A DNA stretch of 11,855 nucleotides from Spongospora subterranea (taxonomy: Eukaryota > Endomyxa > Phytomyxea > Plasmodiophorida > Plasmodiophoridae): positions 1-11,855 of the forward strand of contig OUQQ01000616.1 in assembly GCA_900404475.1 (NCBI GenBank), written 5' to 3'. The position numbers were made by a program, and so were the translations under genes. Below the pieces are notes generated by a model. That model saw only the letters and a program-made list of their open reading frames with translations. It searched no databases and had not been told where the DNA came from. Positions 1-9,022 of this stretch are shown here, piece by piece. The first letter of the stretch is position 1. Each line of letters starts with the position of its first letter.

Positions 1-692
1 CTTACAGACCGCTACATTGGGAGCTGAAATGGCAATCTGTCGGTCGATGGAGTGGTGCTGACCAACAACGTGGGTGACGATGGTTGTGGCGAAACGAGGG
101 CCGACAAATGTGAGCGTCGAGGTCGCTGGACGTTGATAATTCCGCCTGTACCATCTCAGGTTTTACTGAGAGATGTCGCGTAGAATCTGTGAGCTGGCTG
201 AAGAGATCCTGATTGTAAACGTGCCTATGTATGAGCAATGCGCGTGATTAGGTAAAGTGGGCAATGTCTGGAGCAAAATGGCTTCACTTATTACAGGAGG
301 TTGCAATATTCGGCTCATGATCTTGTGTCGTTCCCAAACCGCGTGTTCCTTTTTCCTTGGTCAAAAAGTCCAAGCTCTGAATTTTGAGGGATATCAGTAA
401 TCTGTGAGCGAGTAATTGCTGCCATTGAACGGGCCCGTTAACGTGCTCGATCACAGGCACCCACGAAGCGAACAAAAAGGCCGTTGCCGAGTACTATCGC
501 CATGTAATTGGCACCACGTCATGAACAATATTCACTGTCGTTTTCAACCCTTCATGGCAAACAAACCCAACTATTGATCAGGTGACTCGACCGGTGTAGT
601 TGTACCCTGACGTTTAACAGAGTTGGCTTGCCGCTGATCAATCAGAGAGATTTGTAGCGAAATAATTTCGACAATAAAATGATAGTTATTGA
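1..692. other. Non-coding flank, no supported gene
   Basis: I see no gene here. The open stretches on either strand are under 80 codons, several begin only at non-ATG codons, and none resembles a known family. The segment lies downstream of the EF-Tu stop, so it should include that gene's 3' UTR. No canonical AATAAA on the EF-Tu strand is evident close to the stop. A 12-base palindrome (AACGGGCCCGTT, 428-439) is present but short enough to be chance. Confidence 0.6.
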
Positions 693-1928
693 TTAATTGA
701 GAATATCAGTGATGACGCCGGCGCCAACGGTACGGCCACCTTCGCGAAGCGCGAACCTCATCCCCTTCTCGACCGCGACGGGCTCCAGGAGGTCGATGGT
801 GAAGTTGGCGTTGTCACCGGGCATGACCATGGGCGACTCCTCCGGAAGCACGATCGTGCCGGTCACGTCCGCGGTTCGAATGAACAGCTGCGGTTTGTAG
901 TTGGTGACGAACGCGGTGTGGCGCCCACCCTCTTCCTTGGTCAGGACGTAGACCTCGGCCTTGATCTTGGTCGTCGCCTTTTGCGTGCCCGGCTTGCACA
1001 TGACCTGCCCTCGTCGTACGTCCTCGCGTTTCACACCGCGAAGCAGGATCCCAACGTTGTCGCCAGATTGGCCACGCTCCATATCTTTGTGGAACATCTG
1101 GACTCCAGTGCAGGTCGACGTGATGGATTGGCCAGTTAATCCGACGATCTCGACTTCGTCTCCCGTCCGGATATTGCCGGTGGCGATACGTCCAGTGCAC
1201 ACCGTTCCTCGTCCGGCGATCGAGAACACGCCTTCGATCGGCATCAAAAACGTCTTGTCGTTTTCACGGGCGGGTTCCGGGATGTACTCGTCGACGGTCT
1301 TCATGAGCTCGATGATCGACTGAGTGCCCAACGGGCTGGTTTTATCGCCATTGAGCGCGGACAGCGCCGAACCTCGAACGATCGGGACCTCATCGCCTGG
1401 GTATTTATACGTGTCAAGCAGCTCACGAATCTCCATCTCGACCAGCTCCAATAGTTCCGGGTCCGTCATCAGATCGCACTTGTTCAGGAACACGACCAGG
1501 TTCGGGATCCCGACTTGGCGTGCCAGAAGAATGTGCTCCCGGGTCTGAGGCATTGGCCCATCCGGGGCAGACACGACCAGGATACCACCTTCCATCTGCG
1601 CCGCTCCTGTGATCATGTTCTTCACGTAATCGGCGTGTCCAGGGCAGTCGACATGGGCGTAATGGCGACTGGCGGTCTCGTATTCGACGTGGGCCGAGTT
1701 GATGGTGATTCCACGAGCGCGCTCCTCCGGGGCCTTGTCGATATCGGCGTACGATTTCGCCACACCGGATCCGTTCACCTCGGACATGACCTTGGTCAAC
1801 GCCGCGGTCAGCGTCGTCTTCCCGTGATCGACATGGCCGATCGTCCCGATGTTCACATGGGGTTTCGATCGAGCGTAGGTTGACAGCAGACGACGACTGG
1901 CGCTACTGATCACGGACCACATCGCCAT
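693..1928 (-). CDS. TUFM: Mitochondrial elongation factor Tu (nuclear-encoded)
   Basis: This intronless gene encodes a 411-residue translational GTPase that brings aminoacyl-tRNA to the mitochondrial ribosome. Residues 1-21 are rich in Ser and Arg with no acidic residue, as in a mitochondrial presequence, and bacterial-type EF-Tu starts at [11 protein letters not shown]. All GTPase motifs are visible: G1 GHVDHGKT (31-38), G2 around RGITIN (72-77), G3 DCPGH (94-98, with the catalytic His at 98), G4 NKCD (149-152) and G5 SAL (187-189). Beta-barrel domains 2 and 3 follow from about residue 225 to the end, which is [10 protein letters not shown]. The length fits bacterial EF-Tu (about 394) plus a presequence. 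I chose the ATG at 1928 because it gives a compact presequence; the ATG at 1922 is equally usable. The frame stays open upstream to 2219 but reads as proline-rich, unconserved sequence. Codons are strongly GC-ending, unlike TOP2 next door. The organelle assignment rests on the presequence and sequence class; a plastid protein is less likely but not excluded. Confidence 0.96.
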   Translation of the reverse strand: MAMWSVISSASRRLLSTYARSKPHVNIGTIGHVDHGKTTLTAALTKVMSEVNGSGVAKSYADIDKAPEERARGITINSAHVEYETASRHYAHVDCPGHADYVKNMITGAAQMEGGILVVSAPDGPMPQTREHILLARQVGIPNLVVFLNKCDLMTDPELLELVEMEIRELLDTYKYPGDEVPIVRGSALSALNGDKTSPLGTQSIIELMKTVDEYIPEPARENDKTFLMPIEGVFSIAGRGTVCTGRIATGNIRTGDEVEIVGLTGQSITSTCTGVQMFHKDMERGQSGDNVGILLRGVKREDVRRGQVMCKPGTQKATTKIKAEVYVLTKEEGGRHTAFVTNYKPQLFIRTADVTGTIVLPEESPMVMPGDNANFTIDLLEPVAVEKGMRFALREGGRTVGAGVITDILN

Positions 1929-2066
1929 GGCTGGAAACGTGAGACGGTTGATGTTACGATGACGTACGGATAGGGCAGTAACGGCAGAGATGGACGGGAG
2001 GTTGGTATTATGTTGCAGTAGCGGAGAAGGATAGGGGGTGCTGAATGAAGTAATTGCGGTGACCGT

Positions 2067-2092
2067 GGGGGGGGGGGGCCAAACACACACAC
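2067..2092. repeat. G12 homopolymer followed by (AC)5
   Basis: Twelve consecutive Gs run from 2067 to 2078. CCAA and then five AC dinucleotides follow (2083-2092). On the EF-Tu strand this is a pyrimidine tract about 140 bases before the EF-Tu start codon. Such tracts change length easily by slippage, and sequencing error here is also possible. Confidence 0.9.
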
Positions 2093-2201
2093 TGATATGG
2101 GGAAGTCCGAATGTACTTGTTATGTACAGTGACTGACTTGGGTGCATGTCTTCGAAAAATTTCGCTGGAAGCGAACAGGCGGTACACACGAAATTACTTC
2201 G

Positions 2202-2498
2202 ATGGGAATGATTCAACAATTAAAAAACCACAAACCCATCAATGCTACACATTCAGAATGGGATGCGATTTCGTCAGAGTTTCGTCAACGCTGTTCGGTA
2301 GTCCCACAGGTCAAAGAACTCAGGCAGATTACAAAACGAATGATCATCGGCGTCAAATTGGGGAAGCAACATTGTCAATGTGTTTGCTTAAACACTTCTG
2401 GACCAACCGCTTTTTATCTCCCATCCCCACCTGAAACCACCGATTTTCACTTGCGAGATCATAGAAAAAATAACGAACATGGCGTGCAAGGAGATTGA
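2202..2498 (+). CDS. Hypothetical 98-residue ORF, weak Myb/SANT-like resemblance
   Basis: An ATG-started frame of 98 codons lies in the divergent spacer. The frame is open 20 codons further upstream, to a GTG at 2142. I do not recognise the product with confidence. Residues near its start have the pattern of a tri-helical Myb/SANT or zeste-type domain: a helix-like [11 protein letters not shown], then [13 protein letters not shown], then a basic stretch [15 protein letters not shown]. That pattern recalls the W..I..EFN...RT..QL..K....K layout of that class. The C-terminal third is low-complexity and unconvincing. It could be a diverged transposon-derived DNA-binding fragment, an exon of an unmodelled gene, or a chance frame. 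It lies in the presumed promoter and 5' UTR of two strong genes, which argues against an independent gene. Confidence 0.22.
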   Translation: MGMIQQLKNHKPINATHSEWDAISSEFRQRCSVVPQVKELRQITKRMIIGVKLGKQHCQCVCLNTSGPTAFYLPSPPETTDFHLRDHRKNNEHGVQGD

Positions 2499-2667
2499 TC
2501 TGCTGACGTGTAACTTCGCAAAAATCATTAGTTTTCTGTGTGGAAATAGTGGAGCGCAGCACTGTACCTATGGAGAAAAATCCGAACATCGGGCGACTCG
2601 CGCAGTTATTCCAGGCTCACACGGCGCAGTTGTTTTCCATTCAACGTTGCGAGAAAATTTGGATCAG

Positions 2668-2676
2668 TTTTGGCGA
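2668..2676 (+). promoter_or_regulatory. E2F-like site upstream of TOP2
   Basis: TTTTGGCGA lies about 130 bases before the TOP2 start and matches the E2F consensus TTTSSCGC at all but the last base. E2F/DP control of S/G2 genes, including topoisomerase II, is known in animals and plants. Function here is inference from a short match. Confidence 0.3.
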
Positions 2677-2731
2677 TTGATTGTAGCGTAGGATCAGTGT
2701 CGCTAAAAGGTAGTGTAAGTGTATCTTGACA

Positions 2732-2739
2732 TATCCCGC
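2732..2739 (+). promoter_or_regulatory. Second E2F-like site upstream of TOP2
   Basis: TATCCCGC lies about 65 bases before the TOP2 start and matches TTTSSCGC at seven of eight positions, in the same orientation as the site at 2668. Two close near-matches are more suggestive than one, but either could be chance. Confidence 0.3.
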
Positions 2740-2749
2740 CGTCTCCAAC

Positions 2750-2801
2750 ATGTTCAGAAAGGATAACCACTCGAACAGCGATAAAGGTCGGGTCGGTGGC
2801 G
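2750..2801 (+). promoter_or_regulatory. Upstream ATG out of frame with TOP2
   Basis: An ATG at 2750 with A at -3 precedes the chosen TOP2 start at 2802 in a different frame. Its frame runs over the TOP2 start. In the spliced transcript it would end in exon 2, so the upstream ORF would overlap the main start. If the transcript begins before 2750, this should reduce initiation at 2802. If transcription starts between 2750 and 2802, it is irrelevant. Confidence 0.4.
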
Positions 2802-5800
2802 ATGGTCGTGTCCGGAGCTCAGCAGAAGACGATCGAGGAGATCTATCAGAAGAAGGTATGCATAGACTGAGTAGTAAATCATGTCGGAACCGATTCTGAT
2901 GGATTTACGGTCGGGGTGCAGACCCAACTCGAGCATATTCTGTTACGTCCAGATTCCTACGTTGGTTCAGTCGAAGCGGCCGAATATCGCCAGATATGGC
3001 TGCTTAACAATGACTCCACTCAAATGGAGCGGCGCACGGTCACGGTTGTTCCTGCTTTGTATAAGATCTTCGATGAGGTGAGAAGCTTTAAGCGCCATCG
3101 GTGCTTCGCATCAACTGCATCTTGTTAACTTACCGTAGATTCTTGTAAATGCGGCTGACAACAAACAGCGGGATCCTGCTAATATGGACACCATTAAGGT
3201 AAGCAAACAGTTTTCATGATTTGTTCATACACGTTTAATCATTTGCGCTGCATTACTGGCTTTGGGTTTTTATTCATGTCAATGCGCTGCTTTTGAATGC
3301 GTAGGAAGCACAGGCGTTTTTTGAAAATTTTGCATTTTTTGTGGGCAAGACCGCATTATCGTGCGATTTGCTGATCGCCGCATCATTTAGGTGGACATTG
3401 ATCGAGAAAATGGCGAAATAACAGTCTTCAATAACGGCAAGGGAATCCCAATCCAGATCCATACCGAACATCAGATCTATGTTCCGGAACTGATTTTTGG
3501 TCACTTATTGACCTCGTCCAATTACAATGATACGGATAAGAAGACTACTGGTGGGCGTAATGGATACGGTGCAAAGTTGACCAATATATACAGTACTCAA
3601 TTCATTGTTGAGACGAACGAATGCAACTCCGGAAAATATTTTCGGCAGGTATACAAGATCATGCCCTAATTTTCCAGTTAATGCATTTACTAGACGTCCA
3701 GTGCTCAGATATCGTTTCTTTTTGTTGTACATTTGTTCACTGTAAATTTTGATGAAAGCAAACTGCTGTCTTCTCGGTATAGGTATTCAAAAATAACATG
3801 GCTGAGAAAGGCGAACCTATCATCAAGAAGGCTCAAACTGGGAAGGTAGGTTAACCCACATCGGGTTTCTCTGTATTGATTCACATTCTATGTCGCAGGA
3901 TTGGACCCGTATTACGTTCCGTCCTGATTTCCCCAAATTCGGAATGTCGGGTTTCGATGATGACATTTACGATTTAATGGTATTACTTCCCTTATGATAT
4001 CTCGTGTGGTTTTAATCCTCTGCAGGTGAAACGTGTTTACGATCTTGCAGGCTGTACTGACAAATCTGTCAAAGTCTATTTGAATGGTGTTAAACTAAAA
4101 GTACCCTTTTTCTTTATTTTCATTCTAGGTCGTTTCATTTGTTTTATAGATAAATACCTTTCGCGATTATATCAACATGCATCTTCCGGAGGGTTCAGAG
4201 ACAAAACGTATTTATGACGCTTCTTTTGATCGTTGGGAGGTTTGAGCATGAGAATGCACGTCGTGCTCAGTGATTTCATTGTGGATTCGCAGGTGTGTGT
4301 TGCCGTCAGCGATGGCTCGTTTGAACAAGTGTCGTTTGTCAACTCTATCTGGACGATTAAGGGCGGAAAACATGTCGACTACGTTACGGATCAGATTGTC
4401 AAAGGCGCTATAGCCTGTACGGTCTTCACCATTTGCACAAAAACCTTTTTGCGAATCATTGCTTCGAATGACGTCAAACTATTAGTTTTTTTCGAGAATC
4501 TTTATCCAACGTTTTTGTCGCTAATCATTATGTGTTTTCCTTCAGCAATATCGAAGAAAAAAGGGGCGCCAAAATCTTTGAAACCGTCTCACATCAGGAA
4601 TCATTTGTTCGTCTTTGTCAATGCTCTTATTGAAAATCCAGCTTTTGATTCTCAGACGAAGGTATTCAGTATTTTTTCTTGATAACATGTCGCCCATAGC
4701 TAATTATTTTCTGTTCTAGGAAACGATGACTTCCAACTCGAAGACGTTTGGGTCCAAATATGAAATTTGCGAAGCCTTAATCAAAAAGAGTAAGCTTTAT
4801 TGCCCATTCATTGTTGTTCGGGATTTGGTTCTTCTCTGCCAGTTTCCAAATCGGTTCAAGTTCTTACACATTTGTTTTTCGATAGTTCTGGATGTCGGTC
4901 TTCGCGATGCTGTTCTCTCATGGTCAAAATTTCGCGAAACGAAAGACTTGAAAAAGAATGATGGGAGCAAAAAGTCGAAAATACTGGGTATTGCCAAGCT
5001 TGACGACGCAAATTGGGCTGGGACTCGCCAATCACAGCAATGTAGGCCACTTTTTTTTTCGTGCACATTTTTCACAACTCGTCACTTGGCATCGTTCAGT
5101 CTGTATAAATGTGAATTCTTTTTATAATTTCTTTTACTCTTAGGTACGTTGATTCTTACCGAAGGTGATAGTGCCAAGGCTCTTGCGGTCAGTGGCCTTT
5201 CCATTATTGGAAGAGACAAATATGGTGTGTTCCCCCTCAAAGGTATACTGTATTGGTTTCTATTGATTCGTTGATTAATAACCAATTGTCTCAGGTAAAT
5301 TGCTAAATGTACGGGAGGCGTCCGGGGCTCAGATCCTCAAGAATGAGGAAATTTCTAACATCAAGAAAATCCTTGGGCTTCAACAGGTAACGTCTCACGA
5401 TTACCCATCTTTCACCATTACCTTCTCAAAGTTTCGTCCAGGGCGTCAAGTATACAGATGTCTCGAAACTACGCTATGGTCATCTCATGATTGTACGCTG
5501 AGTGTCCTGCTATTATATCATGTCCTGTTTTCTTATTTTGTTTATAGATGACTGATCAGGATCAGGACGGCTCTCACATAAAAGTTTGCTTTTAGCCATT
5601 CTCGCAAAGCGAAAATTCACTTTTAGTACAGGGATTGCTCATCAATTTCCTGCACACGTTCTGGCCTTCGTTGCTGAAAATGAACACATTCCTTTCACAG
5701 TTTATCACTCCAATTGTAAAGGCAACTAAAGGTGCCGGCACGATGTCTTTGACTTCGCTGCGAAGTGATTGCCTATGCTCATACTTTTGTCTATATATAG

Positions 5801-8800
5801 GAAGCCAATCGCTGTCGTTTTTCACAATTCCTGAATATGAATCATGGCGGTTACGCCATCAAACAGGATGGAAAATCAAATACTTCAAAGGTCTAGGCAC
5901 GTCAACCAATAAAGATGCTAAGGAGTATTTCAGCGCCATTGATAAGGTCGATGCTGGTCTGCAATATATTGATTTGCGGCTTACTTGTGTGTAGCACCAA
6001 GTCGGGTTTACATGGGATGCATCCGAGGAGGGAAAGCCCAACGATGACGCCATTGAAAAGGTGAGTTCGGAATTGTCGCCGATTGCGCCTGGTATCAATT
6101 TGCCATCATTCAGGCATTTAGTAAGAAGCGCATCGAAGATCGTAAAACATGGCTGAGTAATGTGGCTGACGGCACGTTTATCGACTATCGTGCTGGATCT
6201 GTCTCGTATGAGGATTTCGTTGATCGCGAATTGGTGCTTTTTTCGCAATCTGATAATGTTCGATCGATTCCGTCGTTATTGGATGGGTTGAAACCGGGCC
6301 AACGGAAGATCATTTACGGTTGTTTCAAGCGAAAGTATGTATATCGAAAAGAAGATGCTTTTCAACCTTGTTGATCGGATTTCGCCGTAATCAACACTCA
6401 ATGGGCGTATCTTTAAAAATCCAACATGGTTGATCTTACTGTTTCGTTTGTTTTCAGATTAACTGGTGAAATCAAGGTTGCCCAATTGGCTGGGTACGTT
6501 TCCGAGCACTCTGCATATCACCACGGCGAGGTTTTTCCATGAGTCTTTTCCTGAGAGGCTACTGATAGTTGTTTCTACAGCAATCGTTGACGGCGACGAT
6601 AATTAACTTGGCCCAGAACTATTGCGGAAGTAACAATGTCAACTTGTTGCTGCCTATTGGTCAGTTCGGTACTCGTCATTGCCTCGGAAAGGATGCCGCC
6701 TCAGCTCGTTACATCTTTACCGGCTTATCGCCTGTTACGCGCACCCTGTTTCCGGAACAGGATGACCCATTGCTGGAATATCTTGAAGATGATGGAATGT
6801 CCATTGAACCCAAATATTATGTGCCCATGTCAGTATCCTCTCTCTCACGCATTTCCCAATTGATTTTGTGCTACTGTCGTTTCTTTCTTGATTTTTTATT
6901 TATACCTGGGTTCTGACTAAACTGGCGTAACAGCATTCCCTTAGTTTTAGTCAATGGCGCTGAAGGAATTGGAACGGGTTGGTCAACGTCCATACCACAA
7001 CACAACCCACGCGATATCGTGCGATGGCTTCAATGCGCTATCCGCGGAGATGAACGACGGCCAGTTCTTACTCCTTGGTGAGTTCAACCCTCTTTCGTTC
7101 TGATAGGATATCTGATTTTACACATCCAAAGGTACAAGAACTTTCTTGGCACGATTACCTTATCCGCAGAGCCTGGTCGTTACAAAAAGTATGAAATGCT
7201 GGGGGTTCATGAACGAGTGCCTCGCGGGATCAACATTCTTGAAATTCCCGTTCATAAGTCCACAGATTCGTTCAAGGCGCTGCTTGAAGAAAAAGACGAG
7301 AAACGCGAAATACTTGGTTTCCAGGCTCGGCATACTGATATTCGCGTGGACTTTTCAATTGATGTTGGCGATGCTAATGAATGCGCAATGGCGTCTGCAA
7401 CCGAGAAGGAAATCTTAAAGCAGCTAAAGCTTAGCAATTCTATCAACACGTCCAATATGATCCTATTTGATGCTCAGGGCCGAATCAGGCATTATCGCAG
7501 CTGTGAACATATTCTTGAGGAGCATTTTATTGTTCGTAACGATTTGTAAGGCATCAGTATTTTCATCAATTTTCTAGTCAAAATTGCCCTTAGGTATATT
7601 CTACGTAAAGATCATATGATGTCTGTTCTGGAGAGACAGTGCAAGCGCTTAGATAATAAGGTCCATTGCTACTTATGTAGTTTCTTAGACGTATTTTACT
7701 AGTCTCATACTGTATAATAGGCGCGGTTTATCAAAGGCTGTATTCGCGATGAAATTCCAATTCGCAACGTCGCCCGTGCCAAAGTCGAGTCTATTCTGGA
7801 AGAGAAACAGTTCGACAGACTCCCTCCTGTCAGCCATGATACGACAATGGTCGTTACCGGTAATGGTAGAGCTGCACTGCAAGTGGAGGGTGAAGATACA
7901 TCCCGCACCTACGATTATCTCCTCAATATGCCTTTGTTGAGTTTAACCAAGGAAAAGGTCGAGGCGCTGTTAGAATCGCTTGAGGACAAGAAGAAGGAGA
8001 TTGTGGTGTTGCGCGCAACGACTCCGCAACAGATGTGGCTCGATGATCTCGATAAGTTCGTTGAAGTGCTGGATGCTCATGAAGCTGCCGAACGCAAGGA
8101 TCAGAATCAGGCGGATGCGGTCCTTGCCAAAAAGACCAAACGTGTATCACCTCATACCGCACTTATCGAAGCTGCATCTGCTCGTGAGACACCCATGACG
8201 CTCTACACGAAGCAGGCACCTGATGTTTTTGACATTGATGCTTTCAATGATGAGACAGTGAACGAAAATACGCGCAGCTCGGTTGCGACGTCAAACTCTC
8301 TGGTAAAAATGGAGGCCAAAGTAAAAGCCGAACGAAAATTAAAGGTCGAGAAGTCGAAATCGGGCGATGACGAATTATTGTCTGCTGCTTTCGACAACCT
8401 TGTGCACGTTGCACCAAAGGCCAGGCCGAAATTGAAACTGGTCGAGGAGAAGGTGGTGGCGAAGAAACGAAATGATTCAGACGACGAAGTCCTAGTTGCT
8501 CGGCCAAAAATCACGATGTCGTTGGCGGAACGTTTAGCCGCCAGTCGATCCGCTCGCGTAGTAACTGTCACGTCCTCTCCCTCCAAAAAGACAAAGGCCA
8601 CATCGAAACCTGGGCCGTCCCCGCTTATGAAAAGATCCAAACTGTCGTCTTTAAGTGGATCATCCACACCAGAAGACCCGTTTGCGATTTCTGATGACGA
8701 CATCATGCAGTCGAAACTGGCAACCAAACCGAAGCCATCAATGAAGTCAGTTTCTGCGGGTGCAACGAAAAAAGCGCCCACGTTGCCAAGGCCTAAAAAA

Positions 8801-9022
8801 CAGAAAGCAATTGTGATCAGCAGCGACGATGAAGATGAGGGGAAAGTCGAGGTCGTGATGTCGTCATCGGATGATGCGGTACTTTTACCCACTACTGCGT
8901 CAAGATCCCGACGAACTGCAGTTGCTGAACAACCTGTCTATGCTGTCGATAGCGACGACGTTGGTGAGAACTCCGACGACAACGACTTTAGCGCAAGTGA
9001 GGCCAGTGATGACGATTACTAA
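2802..9022 (+). CDS. TOP2: DNA topoisomerase II (spliced, 26 exons)
   Basis: This gene encodes the ATP-dependent nuclear type IIA topoisomerase that passes one DNA duplex through another to decatenate chromosomes. The joined exons give 1453 residues, close to the usual eukaryotic TOP2 length (about 1430-1620). The GHKL ATPase has E70, N74 and D77-N78 of the N-box, NNGKGIP (104-110) and GGRNGYGAK (144-152). The transducer's QTK loop is at 357-359. TOPRIM has EGDSAK (441-446) and DQDQDG (518-523). The breakage-reunion domain has R772 and catalytic Y773 in SARYIFT (TAC at 6710-6712), then NGAEGIGTGWS (819-829). From about residue 1150 the C-terminal domain is low-complexity, alternating Lys-rich and Ser/Asp-rich blocks, and ends in SDDDY. 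The ATG at 2802 puts eight residues before the conserved KTIEEIYQKK. Likely nuclear signals are SKKTK (1308-1312), MKRSK (1323-1327) and RPKKQK (1377-1382). The family call is certain; single splice sites are inferred from homology and phase. Confidence 0.95.
4417..4545 (+). other. TOP2 intron 9, length 3n and stopless in frame
   Basis: The intron is 129 nt, phase 1, donor GTACGG, acceptor TTCAG. It contains no stop in the coding frame, so retention would add 43 mostly hydrophobic residues before the KKK-rich loop of the transducer domain. Removing it restores the exact residue spacing of known TOP2 between DQIV and IRNH, so it is a real intron and not coding sequence. Confidence 0.85.
4790..4885 (+). 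other. TOP2 intron 11, length 3n and stopless in frame
   Basis: The intron is 96 nt, phase 1, donor GTAAGC, acceptor GATAG. The coding frame reads through without a stop, so retention would insert 32 residues between EALIKK and LDVGLRD. Excision restores collinearity with the family. Confidence 0.85.
5732..5800 (+). other. TOP2 intron 17, length 3n and stopless in frame
   Basis: The intron is 69 nt, phase 1, donor GTGCCG, acceptor TATAG. There is no in-frame stop, so retention would add 23 residues after FITPIVKATK in the TOPRIM-linked region. The mature spacing to FFTIPEYE matches other TOP2 proteins only when it is removed. Confidence 0.85.
7078..7131 (+). other. TOP2 intron 23 with an AAG acceptor
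   Basis: The intron is 54 nt, phase 2, with a good donor (GTGAGT). It ends in CCAAAG, not the usual C/T before AG. The placement gives PW-YKNF, matching the conserved YKNF/WFRGW position of the family. An alternative acceptor at 7106 (GATAG) would need a phase-1 donor that is not present. Confidence 0.7.

Larger units (their letters stand above)
1929..2801. promoter_or_regulatory. Divergent EF-Tu / TOP2 intergenic region
   Basis: EF-Tu is transcribed leftward and TOP2 rightward, so this 873-base spacer must hold both 5' UTRs and both promoters. No clear TATA box is seen for either gene. The EF-Tu side carries a 12-G tract (2067-2078; a C tract on the EF-Tu strand) followed by five AC repeats. 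The TOP2 side carries two near-consensus E2F-like sites. A short ORF of unknown status occupies 2202-2498. Bidirectional promoter use is inferred from gene orientation only. Confidence 0.6.
2802..9022 (+). other. TOP2: TOP2 exon map
   Basis: Exons: 2802-2855, 2922-3077, 3139-3198, 3391-3648, 3783-3845, 3899-3979, 4026-4100, 4150-4239, 4293-4416, 4546-4661, 4720-4789, 4886-5041, 5144-5242, 5295-5386, 5442-5492, 5548-5583, 5632-5731, 5801-5946, 5995-6060, 6114-6334, 6458-6530, 6581-6828, 6934-7077, 7132-7545, 7594-7660, 7721-9022. They total 4362 nt and the 25 introns total 1859 nt, which together equal the gene span. Introns range from 46 to 192 nt, mostly 46-70, and all are GT-AG. Each junction was placed where the protein stays collinear with known TOP2 and the phase agrees. 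The least certain donors are intron 18 (GTCGAT) and intron 25 (GTCCAT), and the least certain acceptor is that of intron 23 (AAAG). Confidence 0.85.

Noticed and set aside
1..60. CTTACAG at the left edge read as a 3' splice site of a gene entering the window
   Set aside because: The frames that follow stop within about 20-30 codons and show no known C terminus.
428..439. Palindrome AACGGGCCCGTT
   Set aside because: A single 12-base palindrome with no partner and no gene context; compatible with chance.
1515..1883. Plus-strand frame of 122 codons inside EF-Tu
   Set aside because: Antisense shadow of a GC-rich, strongly conserved coding region.
3199..3390. Possible extra exon hidden in the 192-nt TOP2 intron 3
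   Set aside because: Exons 3 and 4 join directly at IK-VDID with the residue spacing of known TOP2, and the coding frame meets a stop soon after the donor.
7101..7106. GATAG as the acceptor for TOP2 intron 23 instead of AAAG
   Set aside because: It would need a phase-1 donor; the only usable GT before it leaves phase 2, and the added residues have no counterpart in the family.
8203..8892. A 229-codon open frame on the minus strand, rich in Ser, Phe and Thr
   Set aside because: It is the exact antisense of the TOP2 C-terminal exon; Asp/Lys/Ser-rich sense codons naturally give a stop-poor antisense frame. No motif supports it.
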